This document shows, piece by piece, positions 17,453-26,409 of a stretch of 64,000 nucleotides of DNA (position 1 is its first letter; each line of letters begins with the position of its first letter). A program made the translations under genes and the position numbers. The notes under the pieces were generated by a model. The model was not told where the DNA came from and did no database searches. It saw only the letters and a program-made list of their open reading frames with translations. The stretch comes from Acidobacteriota bacterium (GTDB taxonomy: Bacteria > Acidobacteriota > Thermoanaerobaculia > Gp7-AA8). The stretch is from positions 55,020-119,019 of the forward strand of contig JAJXWV010000057.1 of assembly GCA_021781455.1 (NCBI GenBank). The letters are read 5' to 3'.

Positions 17453-19825
17453 GTGAGCACTCCAAGTCGGATTTTGCGATCTGCCGTCGCGGCGATGATC
17501 AGCATCGGCCTCGTTCTGGCCTCCTCCTCGTTCGCCGCGACCGTCACCAAGCTCAACGACGACGTGTTCGCACCGTTGCGCGGGACGGTCATGACCAGGA
17601 ACATCCGGATCGACAAACTGCCCCTGCTCGAGGCGCGGAACTCCATCATCGAGCTCCAGGAGTTTCAGGTCTGGGCGCCCGGCGCGAAGGTGATCATCCA
17701 TGGCGACGGCGGCGCCGTAACAAAACAGGATCCGCCGCCGATGCGATTCTTCCGCGGCCTGGTGAACGGCGATCCGGAGTCCTTCGCTTACTTCTCTGTC
17801 GATGCTGCCGGACATGTGTACGGTCTCGTCGCGACGAAGGATCACCGGTATGCGGTCACCGCACAGCGCCGCCCCGGCGGGGGCGCGCGCGAGCATGTCG
17901 CTCCAGGTGAGACGCGGGTGGACTCGTACGATCACTTCCTCACCACCGCCGATCCCAACGACGAGATTGCGCCTGGAAAGACGTGGGAGTGCGTCAACGA
18001 CAAGTACAAGATGACGCCGGATGTCGTCAACTCCGAACCGATCAGGGCCGGAACCGACTCGCTGGCCCGACCGAACGTCGCGTTGACGGGAACACAGCAG
18101 TACTCGATCACCGTCGAGATTCAGACGGATTTCGAGTTCTACACGGATGCGGGGAGCAGTACGAGCGCGGCGACGACCTACATTACGAACCTCTCGGGAG
18201 CCGTCTCCACGATCTACAGCCGCGATCTGCACACGAACGTGGTGCAGGGCAACGTCAACATCTACACGACTTCGAGCGACCCGTGGTCAGCGACCGATCC
18301 CGCGACCGGGCTCGACGAGCTCGGCGACTACTACCACAGCACCGCCACCCGGACGACCTCCGAGGTGGTCATGCTCAGCGGCAAGACCATCGCCGGCGGC
18401 ATCGCGTGGGAAGGGACCGTTTGCGGTACCGACCTCCTTCAGGGAGGGCATTGGGCTGGTCCGTACGCGTGGTGCGGCGGTGTGGGCAACCTGTTCGGTT
18501 CCACCGGCCTCGGCACGATCCCTGATCCGAATAGCACGCAGAACAGCGTTCTCTACGGAATGCCGGCCGGCATCCAGAACTATTGGCCTCTCGCCGAGTA
18601 CGCTCACGAGATGGGCCACAACCTGGCCGGCCACCACACGCACTGCGTCGCCATCACGGACGCAGAGCGAATCGCCGCCGGCTTTACCGATGGAAGTCCG
18701 GCGACCAGCGCATCAGACTTCGTCGATCACTGCTACGCCACTGAAGGGACCGGCTGCTTCAGTGGAACGAACTACGTGGCAGGCTCGGAGAGTGTCTTCA
18801 ACGGCACCATCATGAGCTACTGCCATAACGTGTTCAGCGGGAGTTTCCCGCAGAGCCGATTCATCTTCGGCCTGGCCTCTGAGCCCAGCCATCATGAGCT
18901 GGACGACTACATGCTGAGCGCCACCGGCCCGGGTGCCAATGGTGGCACCCGTAACATCGTCACCGGCACCACTGCCAGCCTCTCCGCGATCACTGCTCCA
19001 GCATCGCTTGTCGCCAGCTCTACCGGGAACTCGGCATCGGTGACCAACGTCGGCGGGCAGACGTATGCGTGGACCATCACCAATGGCAGCATCACCGCGG
19101 GCGCGTCAACCAACGCAATCACGTTCACCGCAGGCGCGTCGGGAAGCGTCACGCTGAAGGTCACAGTCGTCAACTCCACCATGTGCTCTGTGACTGACTC
19201 GAAATCGGTCAGCATCAGCAGTACAACCTACAACCCGCCAACGAATGTCCTGGCAACAGCTGTTACGGCAACGAGTGTCGGCCTGACCTGGAGCGCGCCC
19301 TCCGGTACTGCGCCGGGTCGGTACAACGTCTACCGCAGCGCTGACGGCGTCAGCTATGGTTCATCAATCGGAAACACCACCGGCCTCGCCTTTACCGACA
19401 ACAAGGCCTCGGCCGACACCGCTTACCTGTACAAGGTCCGCTCGGCAGCTGCCGATGGCACGAACGAGTCGGCCGACAGCAATCGCGACCTCGCTACGAC
19501 GGTAATCTTCACGGATGATCCGCTTGTCGTGGGGTCGACTGCGCTGAAGGCGGTGCACATCACGCAGTTGCGGACTGCCGTGAACGCCGCGAGAAAGCTC
19601 GCAAACGGCGGTGTCGCAAATGACTTCAGCTTCACCGATCCGACACTCACGGCCCAATCGACTCAGGTGAAGCGGATTCACATCATCGATCTTCGCACCG
19701 CGCTCGATGCCGCACGTTCGACGCTATCGCTGACTGCGCTGACCTACGCGGATACGACCATCACCATTGGCTCGACGGTCATCAAGGCCACTCACCTGAC
19801 GGATCTTCGCAATGGCGTCAAGTAG
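17453..19825 (+). CDS. Secreted reprolysin-like (M12B-type) zinc metalloprotease with C-terminal triple-repeat domain
   Basis: GTG 17453 is preceded by AGGAG with 7 nt spacing and yields a signal peptide (STPSRILRSAVAAMISIGLV...SFA). A prodomain-like region precedes the catalytic domain, whose zinc motif is HEMGHNLAGHHTHC; GTIMSYCH supplies the Met-turn. A PKD/Ig-like domain (about residues 510-590) and an FN3 domain follow, then the triple-repeat domain with FTDDPLVVGSTALKAVHITQ and the last residues GVK. The product is 790 residues. It is convergent with rfbA, 20 bp apart. Activity as an exoprotease is well supported; its target is unknown. Confidence 0.88.
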   Translation: MSTPSRILRSAVAAMISIGLVLASSSFAATVTKLNDDVFAPLRGTVMTRNIRIDKLPLLEARNSIIELQEFQVWAPGAKVIIHGDGGAVTKQDPPPMRFFRGLVNGDPESFAYFSVDAAGHVYGLVATKDHRYAVTAQRRPGGGAREHVAPGETRVDSYDHFLTTADPNDEIAPGKTWECVNDKYKMTPDVVNSEPIRAGTDSLARPNVALTGTQQYSITVEIQTDFEFYTDAGSSTSAATTYITNLSGAVSTIYSRDLHTNVVQGNVNIYTTSSDPWSATDPATGLDELGDYYHSTATRTTSEVVMLSGKTIAGGIAWEGTVCGTDLLQGGHWAGPYAWCGGVGNLFGSTGLGTIPDPNSTQNSVLYGMPAGIQNYWPLAEYAHEMGHNLAGHHTHCVAITDAERIAAGFTDGSPATSASDFVDHCYATEGTGCFSGTNYVAGSESVFNGTIMSYCHNVFSGSFPQSRFIFGLASEPSHHELDDYMLSATGPGANGGTRNIVTGTTASLSAITAPASLVASSTGNSASVTNVGGQTYAWTITNGSITAGASTNAITFTAGASGSVTLKVTVVNSTMCSVTDSKSVSISSTTYNPPTNVLATAVTATSVGLTWSAPSGTAPGRYNVYRSADGVSYGSSIGNTTGLAFTDNKASADTAYLYKVRSAAADGTNESADSNRDLATTVIFTDDPLVVGSTALKAVHITQLRTAVNAARKLANGGVANDFSFTDPTLTAQSTQVKRIHIIDLRTALDAARSTLSLTALTYADTTITIGSTVIKATHLTDLRNGVK

Positions 19826-19845
19826 GAGTCGACTGCAAAGGCCAT

Positions 19846-20733
19846 TTACGCCATGACACCGGGCGAGTGCTCCAGCAGCGCTGAGAGGTAGGCTCCGTAG
19901 CTGCTTCTTGTGAGGCGCTCTGCGCTCCGTCGGAGATCCTCGGCAGAGATCAGGCCACTGGAGTACGCCACTTCCTCAGGACACGCGATCTTCAGTCCCT
20001 GCCTGATCTCCACCTGCTCGACGAAGTTCGCCGCGCCCAGGAGAGACTCCTGCGTGCCTGTGTCGAACCAGGCGAAGCCGCGGCCGAGAGTCTCGACTTC
20101 GAGCGTCTTGTTCTCGAGATAGCGACGGTTCAGATCGGTGATCTCGAGCTCGCCACGGATGGATGGCTTGAGGTTTGCCGCGAGGTCGCACACGCGTGAG
20201 TCGTAAAAGTAAAGGCCCGTCACGGCGAAGTTCGACTTCGGCTGCTTCGGTTTCTCTTCGATCGAGATCGCGCGGTGATCGTCGTCAAATTCGACGACGC
20301 CGTAGCGCTCGGGATCGTGTACGCGGTACGCGAAAACGGTGGCGCAGTCGTTCCGCGCCGATGCGCGGCGCAGCGATTCCGTCAGGCCGTGGCCGTAGTA
20401 GATGTTGTCGCCGAGGATCAGGCAGCTGGGATCGCTGCCAACGAAATCACGGCCGATGATGAAGGCCTGGGCGAGGCCGCCGGGATTCGGCTGGGGCGCG
20501 TAGGAGAGATGAATCCCCCACTGCGAGCCGTCGCCGAGGAGGCGCTGGAAGAGCGGCTGGTCCGGAGGGGTGGTGATGATCAGGATGTCCCGGATCCCCG
20601 CCAGCATCAGAGTCGTCAGCGGGTAATAGATCATCGGTTTGTCGTAGACAGGCAAAAGCTGTTTCGAGACGACCGAGGTGATCGGGTAGAGCCGCGTGCC
20701 GGAGCCTCCGGCAAGGATGATTCCTTTTCGCAT
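19846..20733 (-). CDS. rfbA: Glucose-1-phosphate thymidylyltransferase
   Basis: The 295-residue protein has the RmlA nucleotidyltransferase signature [16 protein letters not shown] with [18 protein letters not shown], the catalytic/metal region [10 protein letters not shown], and the [20 protein letters not shown] motif. It couples glucose-1-phosphate and dTTP to dTDP-glucose, the first step of dTDP-rhamnose and related sugars. rfbB, rfbC and rfbD are not in the window. It supports EPS or O-antigen synthesis with the nucleotide-sugar genes at 24.5-28.8 kb. Confidence 0.95.
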   Translation of the reverse strand: MRKGIILAGGSGTRLYPITSVVSKQLLPVYDKPMIYYPLTTLMLAGIRDILIITTPPDQPLFQRLLGDGSQWGIHLSYAPQPNPGGLAQAFIIGRDFVGSDPSCLILGDNIYYGHGLTESLRRASARNDCATVFAYRVHDPERYGVVEFDDDHRAISIEEKPKQPKSNFAVTGLYFYDSRVCDLAANLKPSIRGELEITDLNRRYLENKTLEVETLGRGFAWFDTGTQESLLGAANFVEQVEIRQGLKIACPEEVAYSSGLISAEDLRRSAERLTRSSYGAYLSALLEHSPGVMA

Positions 20734-20773
20734 AGACCGGGGTAACGATAAGCGGGATCAGGGCGGGAGAGCA

Positions 20774-20820
20774 ATTGCGGATTGCGGATTGCGGATTGCG
20801 GATTGCGGATTGCGGATTGC
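20774..20820. repeat. Heptanucleotide tandem array (ATTGCGG), ~7 copies
   Basis: Nearly seven uninterrupted copies of ATTGCGG lie 40 bp upstream of the rfbA start. This is one of several 7-bp-period arrays of unrelated sequence in the window. No inverted arm is visible here. Confidence 0.85.
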
Positions 20821-20828
20821 GAAATCCT

Positions 20829-20953
20829 GTCATTCCGAGCGTTAGCGAGGAATCTGGGCGGGCGGGTGGCGCGCGATCGATACTGCAGCTGCCTGTGGCT
20901 GGATCCGTGCGCCGCCCATTCCCCCAGATTCCTCGCTGACGCTCGGAATGACA
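20829..20953. repeat. Inverted-repeat intergenic element, TGTCATTCCGAGCG family
   Basis: The ends are near-perfect inverted copies: TGTCATTCCGAGCGTTAGCG on the left and the complement of it on the right, around a ~70-bp core. Related copies are at 21651-21986, 30571-30690 and 49268-49399. It can fold into a long hairpin and looks like a non-autonomous palindromic element. Confidence 0.8.
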
Positions 20954-21037
20954 AGCGTCCTGCACGCGACTCTGGTCTCATTGGGTGAGCTGACGCGCGG
21001 GACGCGATAGCGGCTTCGCACGGGTTATACTCCGGGT

Positions 21038-21271
21038 ATGAAAACGGCCGTATCAATCCCCGATGAAGTTTTCGAGAAGGTCGAGCGCCTGGCTCGCAGA
21101 GCACGCAAGTCGCGCAGCGAGGTGTTCAGCGCAGCGTTGCGCGAATACGTTGCCCGACATGCTCCGGATGAAGTTACCGCCTCGCTCGACCAGGTGTGCG
21201 ACAGGGTCGCCGGCAGCGATTCTTTCGTTCGAGATGCGGCACGAAGGATCCTGGAGAATGTGGAGTGGTGA
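21038..21271 (+). CDS. Ribbon-helix-helix antitoxin of a MazEF-like pair
   Basis: The 77-residue protein starts MKTAVSIPDEVFEKVERLAR, a CopG/MetJ-type ribbon-helix-helix N-terminus. SRSEVFSAALREYVARH follows and completes the DNA-binding fold, then an acidic C-terminal toxin-binding tail ends RRILENVEW. Its stop overlaps the toxin start (GTGA), so the two are translated together. It should neutralise the toxin and autoregulate the pair. The ATG lies about 85 bp after the end of an inverted-repeat element. Confidence 0.88.
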   Translation: MKTAVSIPDEVFEKVERLARRARKSRSEVFSAALREYVARHAPDEVTASLDQVCDRVAGSDSFVRDAARRILENVEW

Positions 21272-21609
21272 TCTCGCAGGGTGAGGTCTGGTGGGCGGAC
21301 CTCGGAATGCCGAGCGGATCAGCGCCCGGCCTTCGCAGGCCCGTCGTCGTCGTTCAGGGCGATGCCTTCAACAGAAGCAGAATCGCGACCGTCGTCTGCA
21401 TCCCGCTCACCAGCAATCTCGCGTGGGCAGACGCCCCTGGAAACGTCTTGCTCCCGTCGGGAACCACCGGACTGCCGAAGGACTCCGTGGCGAATGTCTC
21501 GCAGGTCCTCACGCTCGATAAAGCTGCACTCACGGAACGCGTCGGAAAGATCGCACGAACAAAGATCGTCTTGCTGCTGTCGGGAATCGACGTCGTCCGC
21601 GGCCGCTGA
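21268..21609 (+). CDS. mazF: MazF/PemK-family endoribonuclease toxin
   Basis: The 113-residue protein has the PemK/MazF fold signature at its start: QGEVWWADLG, then a short loop and RRPVVVVQGDAFN. IATVVCIPLTSN and the C-terminal LLLSGIDVV are also characteristic. I chose GTG 21268 because it overlaps the antitoxin stop; a second GTG at 21265 is equally readable. Family members cleave mRNA at short sequences. The pair sits among repeats between rfbA and the rhomboid gene, consistent with an accessory insertion. Confidence 0.9.
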   Translation: MISQGEVWWADLGMPSGSAPGLRRPVVVVQGDAFNRSRIATVVCIPLTSNLAWADAPGNVLLPSGTTGLPKDSVANVSQVLTLDKAALTERVGKIARTKIVLLLSGIDVVRGR

Positions 21610-21650
21610 CCGGCGACCCGCCCCAATCAGACAAGAATCGAAGGGTGATC

Positions 21651-21986
21651 CTGTCATTCCGAGCGTTAGCGAGGAATCTGGGCGGGCGGGTGGCGCGCGA
21701 TCGAAATGCAGCTGCCTGTGGCTGGATCCGGCGCCGCCCATTCCCAGATTCCTCGCTAAAGCTTCCAAGAAACTTCCAGTGTTTATGCGGGCTCTGGCGT
21801 TCGTTGCCCTTCTCCCCGCCGCAGCGGGGAGAAGGTGCCGAAGGCGGATGAGGGGGCTCTGCTTGAACGAGAACGAGACCCCTCACCCCCGGCCCTCTCC
21901 CCGCTGCGGCGGGGAGAGGGGGAACCATCGAACGTTTCTTCGCTCCGGTGTCGCGCCTGCGCAATTCGAGTGCTCGGAATGACAAG
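21651..21986. repeat. TGTCATTCCGAGCG-family element interrupted by another repeat element
   Basis: The left part (21651-21757) matches the element at 20829 up to AGATTCCTCGCT. The match resumes at 21972 with GCTCGGAATGACAAGCG. The intervening ~214 bp contain a second repeat family (21808-21940). This is a nested insertion: the older element was split by the younger. Confidence 0.7.
21808..21940. repeat. Palindromic repeat with CCCCGCCGCAGCGGGG arms, copy 1
   Basis: The element opens with a hairpin CTCCCCGCCGCAGCGGGGAG, carries GGTGCCGAAGGCGGATGAGG, and ends with a similar inverted hairpin CTCCCCGCTGCGGCGGGGAG plus GGAACCATCGAA. A second copy lies at 22961-23080. Partial copies are near 43420 and 43630. 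Confidence 0.8.
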
Positions 21987-22000
21987 CGGCCTGCACTTAC

Positions 22001-22047
22001 CGCCGGACGGGACGTCCGGCGGGTGCGGGCGGGACGCCCCCACTCCT
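22001..22047. repeat. REP-like palindrome (GTGCGGGCGGGACGCCC type) abutting the rhomboid stop codon
   Basis: Contains ACGGGACGTCCGGCGGGTG and GCGGGCGGGACGCCC ending in CACTCCTA. This is the reverse form of the palindromes flanking the transposase at 47 kb. It ends inside the TAG stop of the rhomboid gene. Confidence 0.75.
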
Positions 22048-22756
22048 AGGCGATCGTCGCGGGCGAGTGCGCGGCGCGCTTCTGGGCGATTCGCCAGAGG
22101 ACGCCGATGGCTGCACCGAAAAGGAAGCCACCTACGTGGGCCCACCAGGCGATGCCGGCCACTTCCTGGGTCGCTCGGGCGGAGGCCAGCGACAGGAAGC
22201 CGTTCGCGAACTGCATCAGGAACCAGATCGGGATGAAGACGATCGACGGGATCTCCGCCATCGCCCAGTAGACGACCAGCGGGAACACGGTCACGATCCG
22301 CGCCCTCGGCTGGATCAGGAGGAACGCGCCGAGGACTCCGGCGATGCTGCCTGAGGCGCCGATCGAGGGGATCGCCGAGGTCGCGAAGAAGATCGTGTGC
22401 GTCAGGCTGCCGATCGCGCCGGCGAGGATGAAGAAAAAGAAGTAGCGCAGGTGACCGATCGCATCCTCGACCGCACCGCCGAAGACCCATAGGTAAATCA
22501 TGTTGCCGAAGAGGTGCACCAGGCCGCCGTGCAGGAACAGCGACGTGACGAGCGTCAGCGCGGCCTCCCACCACGTGTAGTGGAACGCCGCCGGGTCGAG
22601 AAGGCGCGCCGGCTGGAAACCGAAGATCGCGATCAGCGTCTCGGCAGCCGGTCCGGAGAAGAGCTGGATCAGGAAGACGATCACGCATGCGGTGACGAGG
22701 CCGCGGTTGACGACCGGCTTCTCGCGGGTGGGGAGGGTGTGGCGGAGGGGGATCAT
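22046..22756 (-). CDS. Rhomboid-family intramembrane serine protease
   Basis: From ATG 22756 (MIPLRHTLPTREKP) the protein is 236 residues with about six to seven transmembrane helices. The catalytic serine is in GASGSIAGVLGAF and the catalytic histidine in WWAHVGGFLFGAA. HGGLVHLFGNMIYLWVFG carries the conserved TM2 HxxxHxxxN-like pattern. It cleaves membrane-protein substrates within the bilayer; the substrate is unknown. An upstream frame extension to 22855 is rich in repeat-like residues and was not used. Confidence 0.92.
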   Translation of the reverse strand: MIPLRHTLPTREKPVVNRGLVTACVIVFLIQLFSGPAAETLIAIFGFQPARLLDPAAFHYTWWEAALTLVTSLFLHGGLVHLFGNMIYLWVFGGAVEDAIGHLRYFFFFILAGAIGSLTHTIFFATSAIPSIGASGSIAGVLGAFLLIQPRARIVTVFPLVVYWAMAEIPSIVFIPIWFLMQFANGFLSLASARATQEVAGIAWWAHVGGFLFGAAIGVLWRIAQKRAAHSPATIA

Positions 22757-22960
22757 TCTCTTAGATCGTAGATCGCAGGTGGACGTCGGCGAGCGGCTGA
22801 TTGATCGGGGAAATCGGGCAAAGGCCGCATGGTGAGGTGCTGGCGTGCTCTGCAAATGAGGAGCCGGATTGGCAGTCGTGGCTGTCGGCGCGAAGGCAAG
22901 AAGGTCGCCGAACGAGGAGATCGTGTCAGCAGTGGTCGAGCGCGTCCATCACTTCTTGCC
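22757..22960. other. Intergenic region upstream of the rhomboid gene
   Basis: About 200 bp with no gene. A short 7-bp-period motif TAGATCGTAGATCG lies next to the rhomboid start. The remainder shows no recognised signal before the next repeat element. Confidence 0.4.
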
Positions 22961-23080
22961 CTTCTCCCCGCCGCAGCGGGGAGAAGGTGCCGAAGGCGGA
23001 TGAGGGGTCTCCTTTTGAGCGAGAACGAGACCCCTCACCCCGGCCCTCTCCCCGCTGCGGCGGGGAGAGGGGGAACCATC
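22961..23080. repeat. Palindromic repeat with CCCCGCCGCAGCGGGG arms, copy 2
   Basis: It nearly matches the element at 21808-21940, including the terminal GGGGGAACCATCGAA, and directly precedes the 333-bp tandem array. Confidence 0.8.
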
Positions 23081-23140
23081 GAAGGTAAGGCCGCTGCGGC
23101 TGGCGAACGAGCTGCGCCTGGCCTGTCGATCCATGACTGA

Positions 23141-24472
23141 GTTTCTGCGCGCCACACGAAGATTTCCCTACAAAAACGGCAGGGCGACCGGTCCCCTCGC
23201 CCCGTGCTGCCCGACGAACAACCTCGCGGAATTGATACGCACGGGGCGAGGGGATGAAGGGGAGTGGGGTCGCGATTGCTCGCGAAACATCGCAATTCCT
23301 GAGCAATCCGAGGATCTTCAGTACCCCACTCCCCTTGCATCCCCTCGCCCCGCGGACGTTCGATCCGAGTGGGTGCTGCATCGCGCCGCGGGCGAGGGGA
23401 CCTATGAGGCCGTCTTCGGTTGCGGGCAAGCGGAACGAGCGGGCGCTGTGCTCTCTGCGCTACTCACTCGAAGTTTCTGCGCGCCACGCGAAGATTTCCC
23501 TGCAAAACGGCAGGGCGACCGGTCCCCTCGCCCCGTGCTTCCCGACGAACAGCCTCGCGGAATTGAACCGCACGGGGCGAGGGGATGAAGGGGAGTGGGG
23601 TCGCGATTGCTCAAAAACATCGCAATTCCTGAGCAATCCGAGGATTTTCGGTACCCCACTCCCCTTGCATCCCCTCGCCCCGCGGACGTTCGATCCGAGT
23701 GGGTGCTGCATCGCGCCGCGCGAGGCGAGGGGACCTATGAGGCCATCTTCGATTGCGGGAGAGCGGAACGAGCGGGCGCTGTGATCTCTGTACTACTAAC
23801 TCGAAGTTTCTGCGCGCCACATGAAGATATCCCTACAAAACGGCAGGACGACCGGGTCCCCTCGCCCCGTGCTGCTGACGAACAACCTCGCGGAATTGAT
23901 CCGCACGGGGCGAGGGGATGAAGGGGAGTGGGGTCGCGATTGCTCACGAAAACATCACAATTCCTGAGAAATCCGAGGAGTTTTGGTACCCCACTCCCCT
24001 TGCATCCCCTCGCCCCGCGGACGTTCGATCCGAGTGGGTGCTGCTTCGCTCCACGGGGCGAGGGGACCTAGGAGGCCATCTTCGATTGCGGGCGAGCGGA
24101 GCGAACGGACGCGGTGCTCTTTGCGCTACTAACTCGAAGTTTCTGGGCGCCAACGCGAAGACTTCTTTACAAAAGCGGCAGGGCGACCGGTCCCCTCGCC
24201 CCGTGCTCCCCGACGGAAACCTCGCGGAATTGATCCGCACGGGGCGAGGGGATGAAGGGGAGTGGGGTCGCGATTGCTCGCGAAAACATCACAATTCCTG
24301 AGCAATCCGAGGATCTTCAGTACCCCACTCCCCTTGCATCCCCTCGCCCCGCGGACGTTCGATCCGCGTGGATGCTGCATCGCGACGCGGGGCGAGGGGA
24401 CCTATGAGGCCGTCTTCGGTTGCGGGCGAGCGGAGCTACTAACGCAATCTTTCCGCGCAACGGCTCCAGAAG
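23141..24472. repeat. Four tandem copies of a ~333-bp unit
   Basis: Copies begin at 23141, 23473, 23806 and 24139 (periods 332, 333, 333), each opening GTTTCTGCGCGCCAC or a close variant. Each unit contains nested palindromes: GGTCCCCTCGCCCCGTG paired with CACGGGGCGAGGGG, and GGGGAGTGGGGT paired with ACCCCACTCCCC. Several frames stay open through all copies because the unit length is divisible by three, but the predicted peptides are proline/arginine-rich and unlike proteins. Related two-copy and single-copy forms lie at 25770-26400 and 30215-30460. Confidence 0.88.
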
Positions 24473-24545
24473 ATGATGATCTCGTTTTCCACGCGAGCTC
24501 CCCGCCAGTCCGTGCTTCACGATGACAGCCCGATGCCCGCACTCC

Positions 24546-25691
24546 TTACGAGACGTGCGCCGGAGCGGTCTTCAGCGCTTTCGCGATCTCGGAGACCACT
24601 TCTTCCATCTGCGATTCCTTCAGCTCGGGGAAGACGGGAATGGCCAGGGTCTGGTCTGCTGCGGCTTCGGAGTTGGGGTAGCGGTCGGCCGCGCCCGGAA
24701 CGTTCTTGAAACACGGCTGCTGAGGAAGCGTCAGAGGGTAGTAGACCTCGCAGCCGATTCCGTCTCTTTTCAGATGCGCCATCACCGCCTCGCGCGTTTC
24801 GCGTCCGTCGGTGAAGCGGATGACGTACTGGTTGTAGACGTGATGGCGGCCGGCGAGCTCCTTCGGCAGGACGATGCGGTCGGTCAGGCCGGCCTTCGCG
24901 AACAGCTTTCCATACGAGGCAGCGTTGCGCCGGCGACCTTCGCTCCACGAATCGAGGTGAGCCAGCTTGATGTGGAGGATCGCGGCCTGGAGCGCGTCGA
25001 TACGGAAGTTCCCGCCGACGTAGTGGTGGTAGTACTTCGGCCTGCCCCCATGCACACGGTAATCGACGAGCTTCTGCGCGAGTGCCTCGTCGTCGGTCGT
25101 CACCGCTCCGGCATCGCCGAACGCACCGAGATTCTTCGACGGGAAAAATGAGAAACAGCCGATGAGCCCGAGGGCTCCGGCGCGGCGGCCTTCGTAGGCG
25201 GCGCCGACGGCCTGGGCGGCGTCCTCGATCACCGGAATTCCGTGCTTCTTTGCGATCGCGTTGATCTCCCCCATCGCGGCCGTCTGGCCGTAGAGGTGCA
25301 CCGGCATGATGGCCTTCGTCCGCTTCGTGATCTTCCGCTCGATGAGCTGCGGGTCGATGTTGTAGTCGGCGAGATCGATGTCGACGAACACTGGCGTGGC
25401 ACCAACGCGATCGACGACGCCGGCGGTGGCGAAGAAGGAGTACGCCGGCACGATGACCTCATCGCCCGGCTTGATCCCGAGGACCATCAGTGCGACGAGG
25501 AGCGCATCGGTTCCGGACGAGACGCCGATGGCGTGCTTCGAGTGGCAGTAGGCGGCGAAGTCGCGCTCGAAGTCGTCGACGCGTTTCCCAAGGATGAAGT
25601 ACTGCGATTCGTAGACCTCCTCGGTCACTCGGAGGACTTCGTCGCGGATGGTGGCGTACTGGAGCTTGAGATCGAGCAGTGGAATCGGCAT
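24546..25691 (-). CDS. DegT/DnrJ/EryC1/StrS-family PLP-dependent sugar aminotransferase
   Basis: The 381-residue protein starts MPIPLLDLKLQYATIRDEV, the usual family N-terminus. SSGTDALLVALMVLGIKPGDEVI and EDAAQAVGA form the PLP pocket, and the PLP lysine is in FFPSKNLGAFGDAG. These enzymes transaminate keto-sugars of UDP or dTDP nucleotides. With the UDP-sugar dehydrogenase and epimerase nearby, a WbpE-like step on a UDP-3-keto-sugar is plausible but not proven. It is embedded between two arrays of the 333-bp repeat. Confidence 0.9.
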   Translation of the reverse strand: MPIPLLDLKLQYATIRDEVLRVTEEVYESQYFILGKRVDDFERDFAAYCHSKHAIGVSSGTDALLVALMVLGIKPGDEVIVPAYSFFATAGVVDRVGATPVFVDIDLADYNIDPQLIERKITKRTKAIMPVHLYGQTAAMGEINAIAKKHGIPVIEDAAQAVGAAYEGRRAGALGLIGCFSFFPSKNLGAFGDAGAVTTDDEALAQKLVDYRVHGGRPKYYHHYVGGNFRIDALQAAILHIKLAHLDSWSEGRRRNAASYGKLFAKAGLTDRIVLPKELAGRHHVYNQYVIRFTDGRETREAVMAHLKRDGIGCEVYYPLTLPQQPCFKNVPGAADRYPNSEAAADQTLAIPVFPELKESQMEEVVSEIAKALKTAPAHVS

Positions 25692-25742
25692 GGCGGCGGG
25701 AGTTTACTCAAATTGGGGGAGTTCGCCAGTGGCGCCGGAGAT

Positions 25743-26405
25743 CACCACAGAGGCACAGAGAGCACAGAGCTCTTGCACAAACGACAGCGCGACTGGTCCC
25801 CTCGCCCCGTGCTCCCCGACGAACAACCCCGCGGAATTGATCCGCACGGGGCGAGGTGATGAAGGGGAGTGGGGTCGCGATTGCTCGCGAAAACATGGCA
25901 ATTCCCGAGAAATCCGCGGATCCTCGGTACCCCACTCCCCTTGCATCCCCTCGCCCCGCGGACGTTCGATCCGAGTGGGTGCTGCATCGCCCCGCAGGGC
26001 GAGGGGACGTACGGGGCGATCTTCGGTTGCGGGCGAGCGGAGCGAGCCTGCGCTGTGATCTCGGTACTACTATTAATAGCTCGAAGTTTCTGCGCGCCAC
26101 GCGAAGATTTCCTTGCACAAACGACACGGCGTCTGGTCCCCTCGCCCCGTGCTCCCCGACGAACAACCTGGCCGAACTGATCCGCACGGGGCGAGGGGAT
26201 GAAAGGGGAGTGGGGTCGCGATTGCTCGCGAAAACATGGCAATCCCCGAGAAATCCGCGGATACTCGGTACCCCACTCCCCTTGCATCCCCTCGCCCCGC
26301 GGACGTTCGATCCGACTGGGTGGTGCATCGCGCCGCGGGGCGAGGGGACCTGCGAGGCGATCTTCGGTTGCGGGCGAGCGGAGCGGAGCCTGCGCTACGC
26401 TTCTG
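25743..26405. repeat. Two further copies (~340 bp each) of the 333-bp repeat family, with an ACAGAGGCACAGAG prefix
   Basis: TTGCACAAACGAC marks two units beginning near 25773 and 26113. Each carries the same nested palindromes as the 23-24 kb array. The left edge holds CACCACAGAGGCACAGAG, a separate short dispersed motif also present near 40990 and 63613. The repeat ends 5 bp before the epimerase stop codon. Confidence 0.82.
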
Positions 26406-26409
26406 TGGT

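Noticed and set aside
23141..26400. Open frames of 80-206 codons in the 333-bp repeat arrays
   Set aside because: Open in several frames on both strands at once because the unit length is a multiple of three. Predicted peptides are Pro/Arg/Gly-rich with no consistent start or ribosome site.
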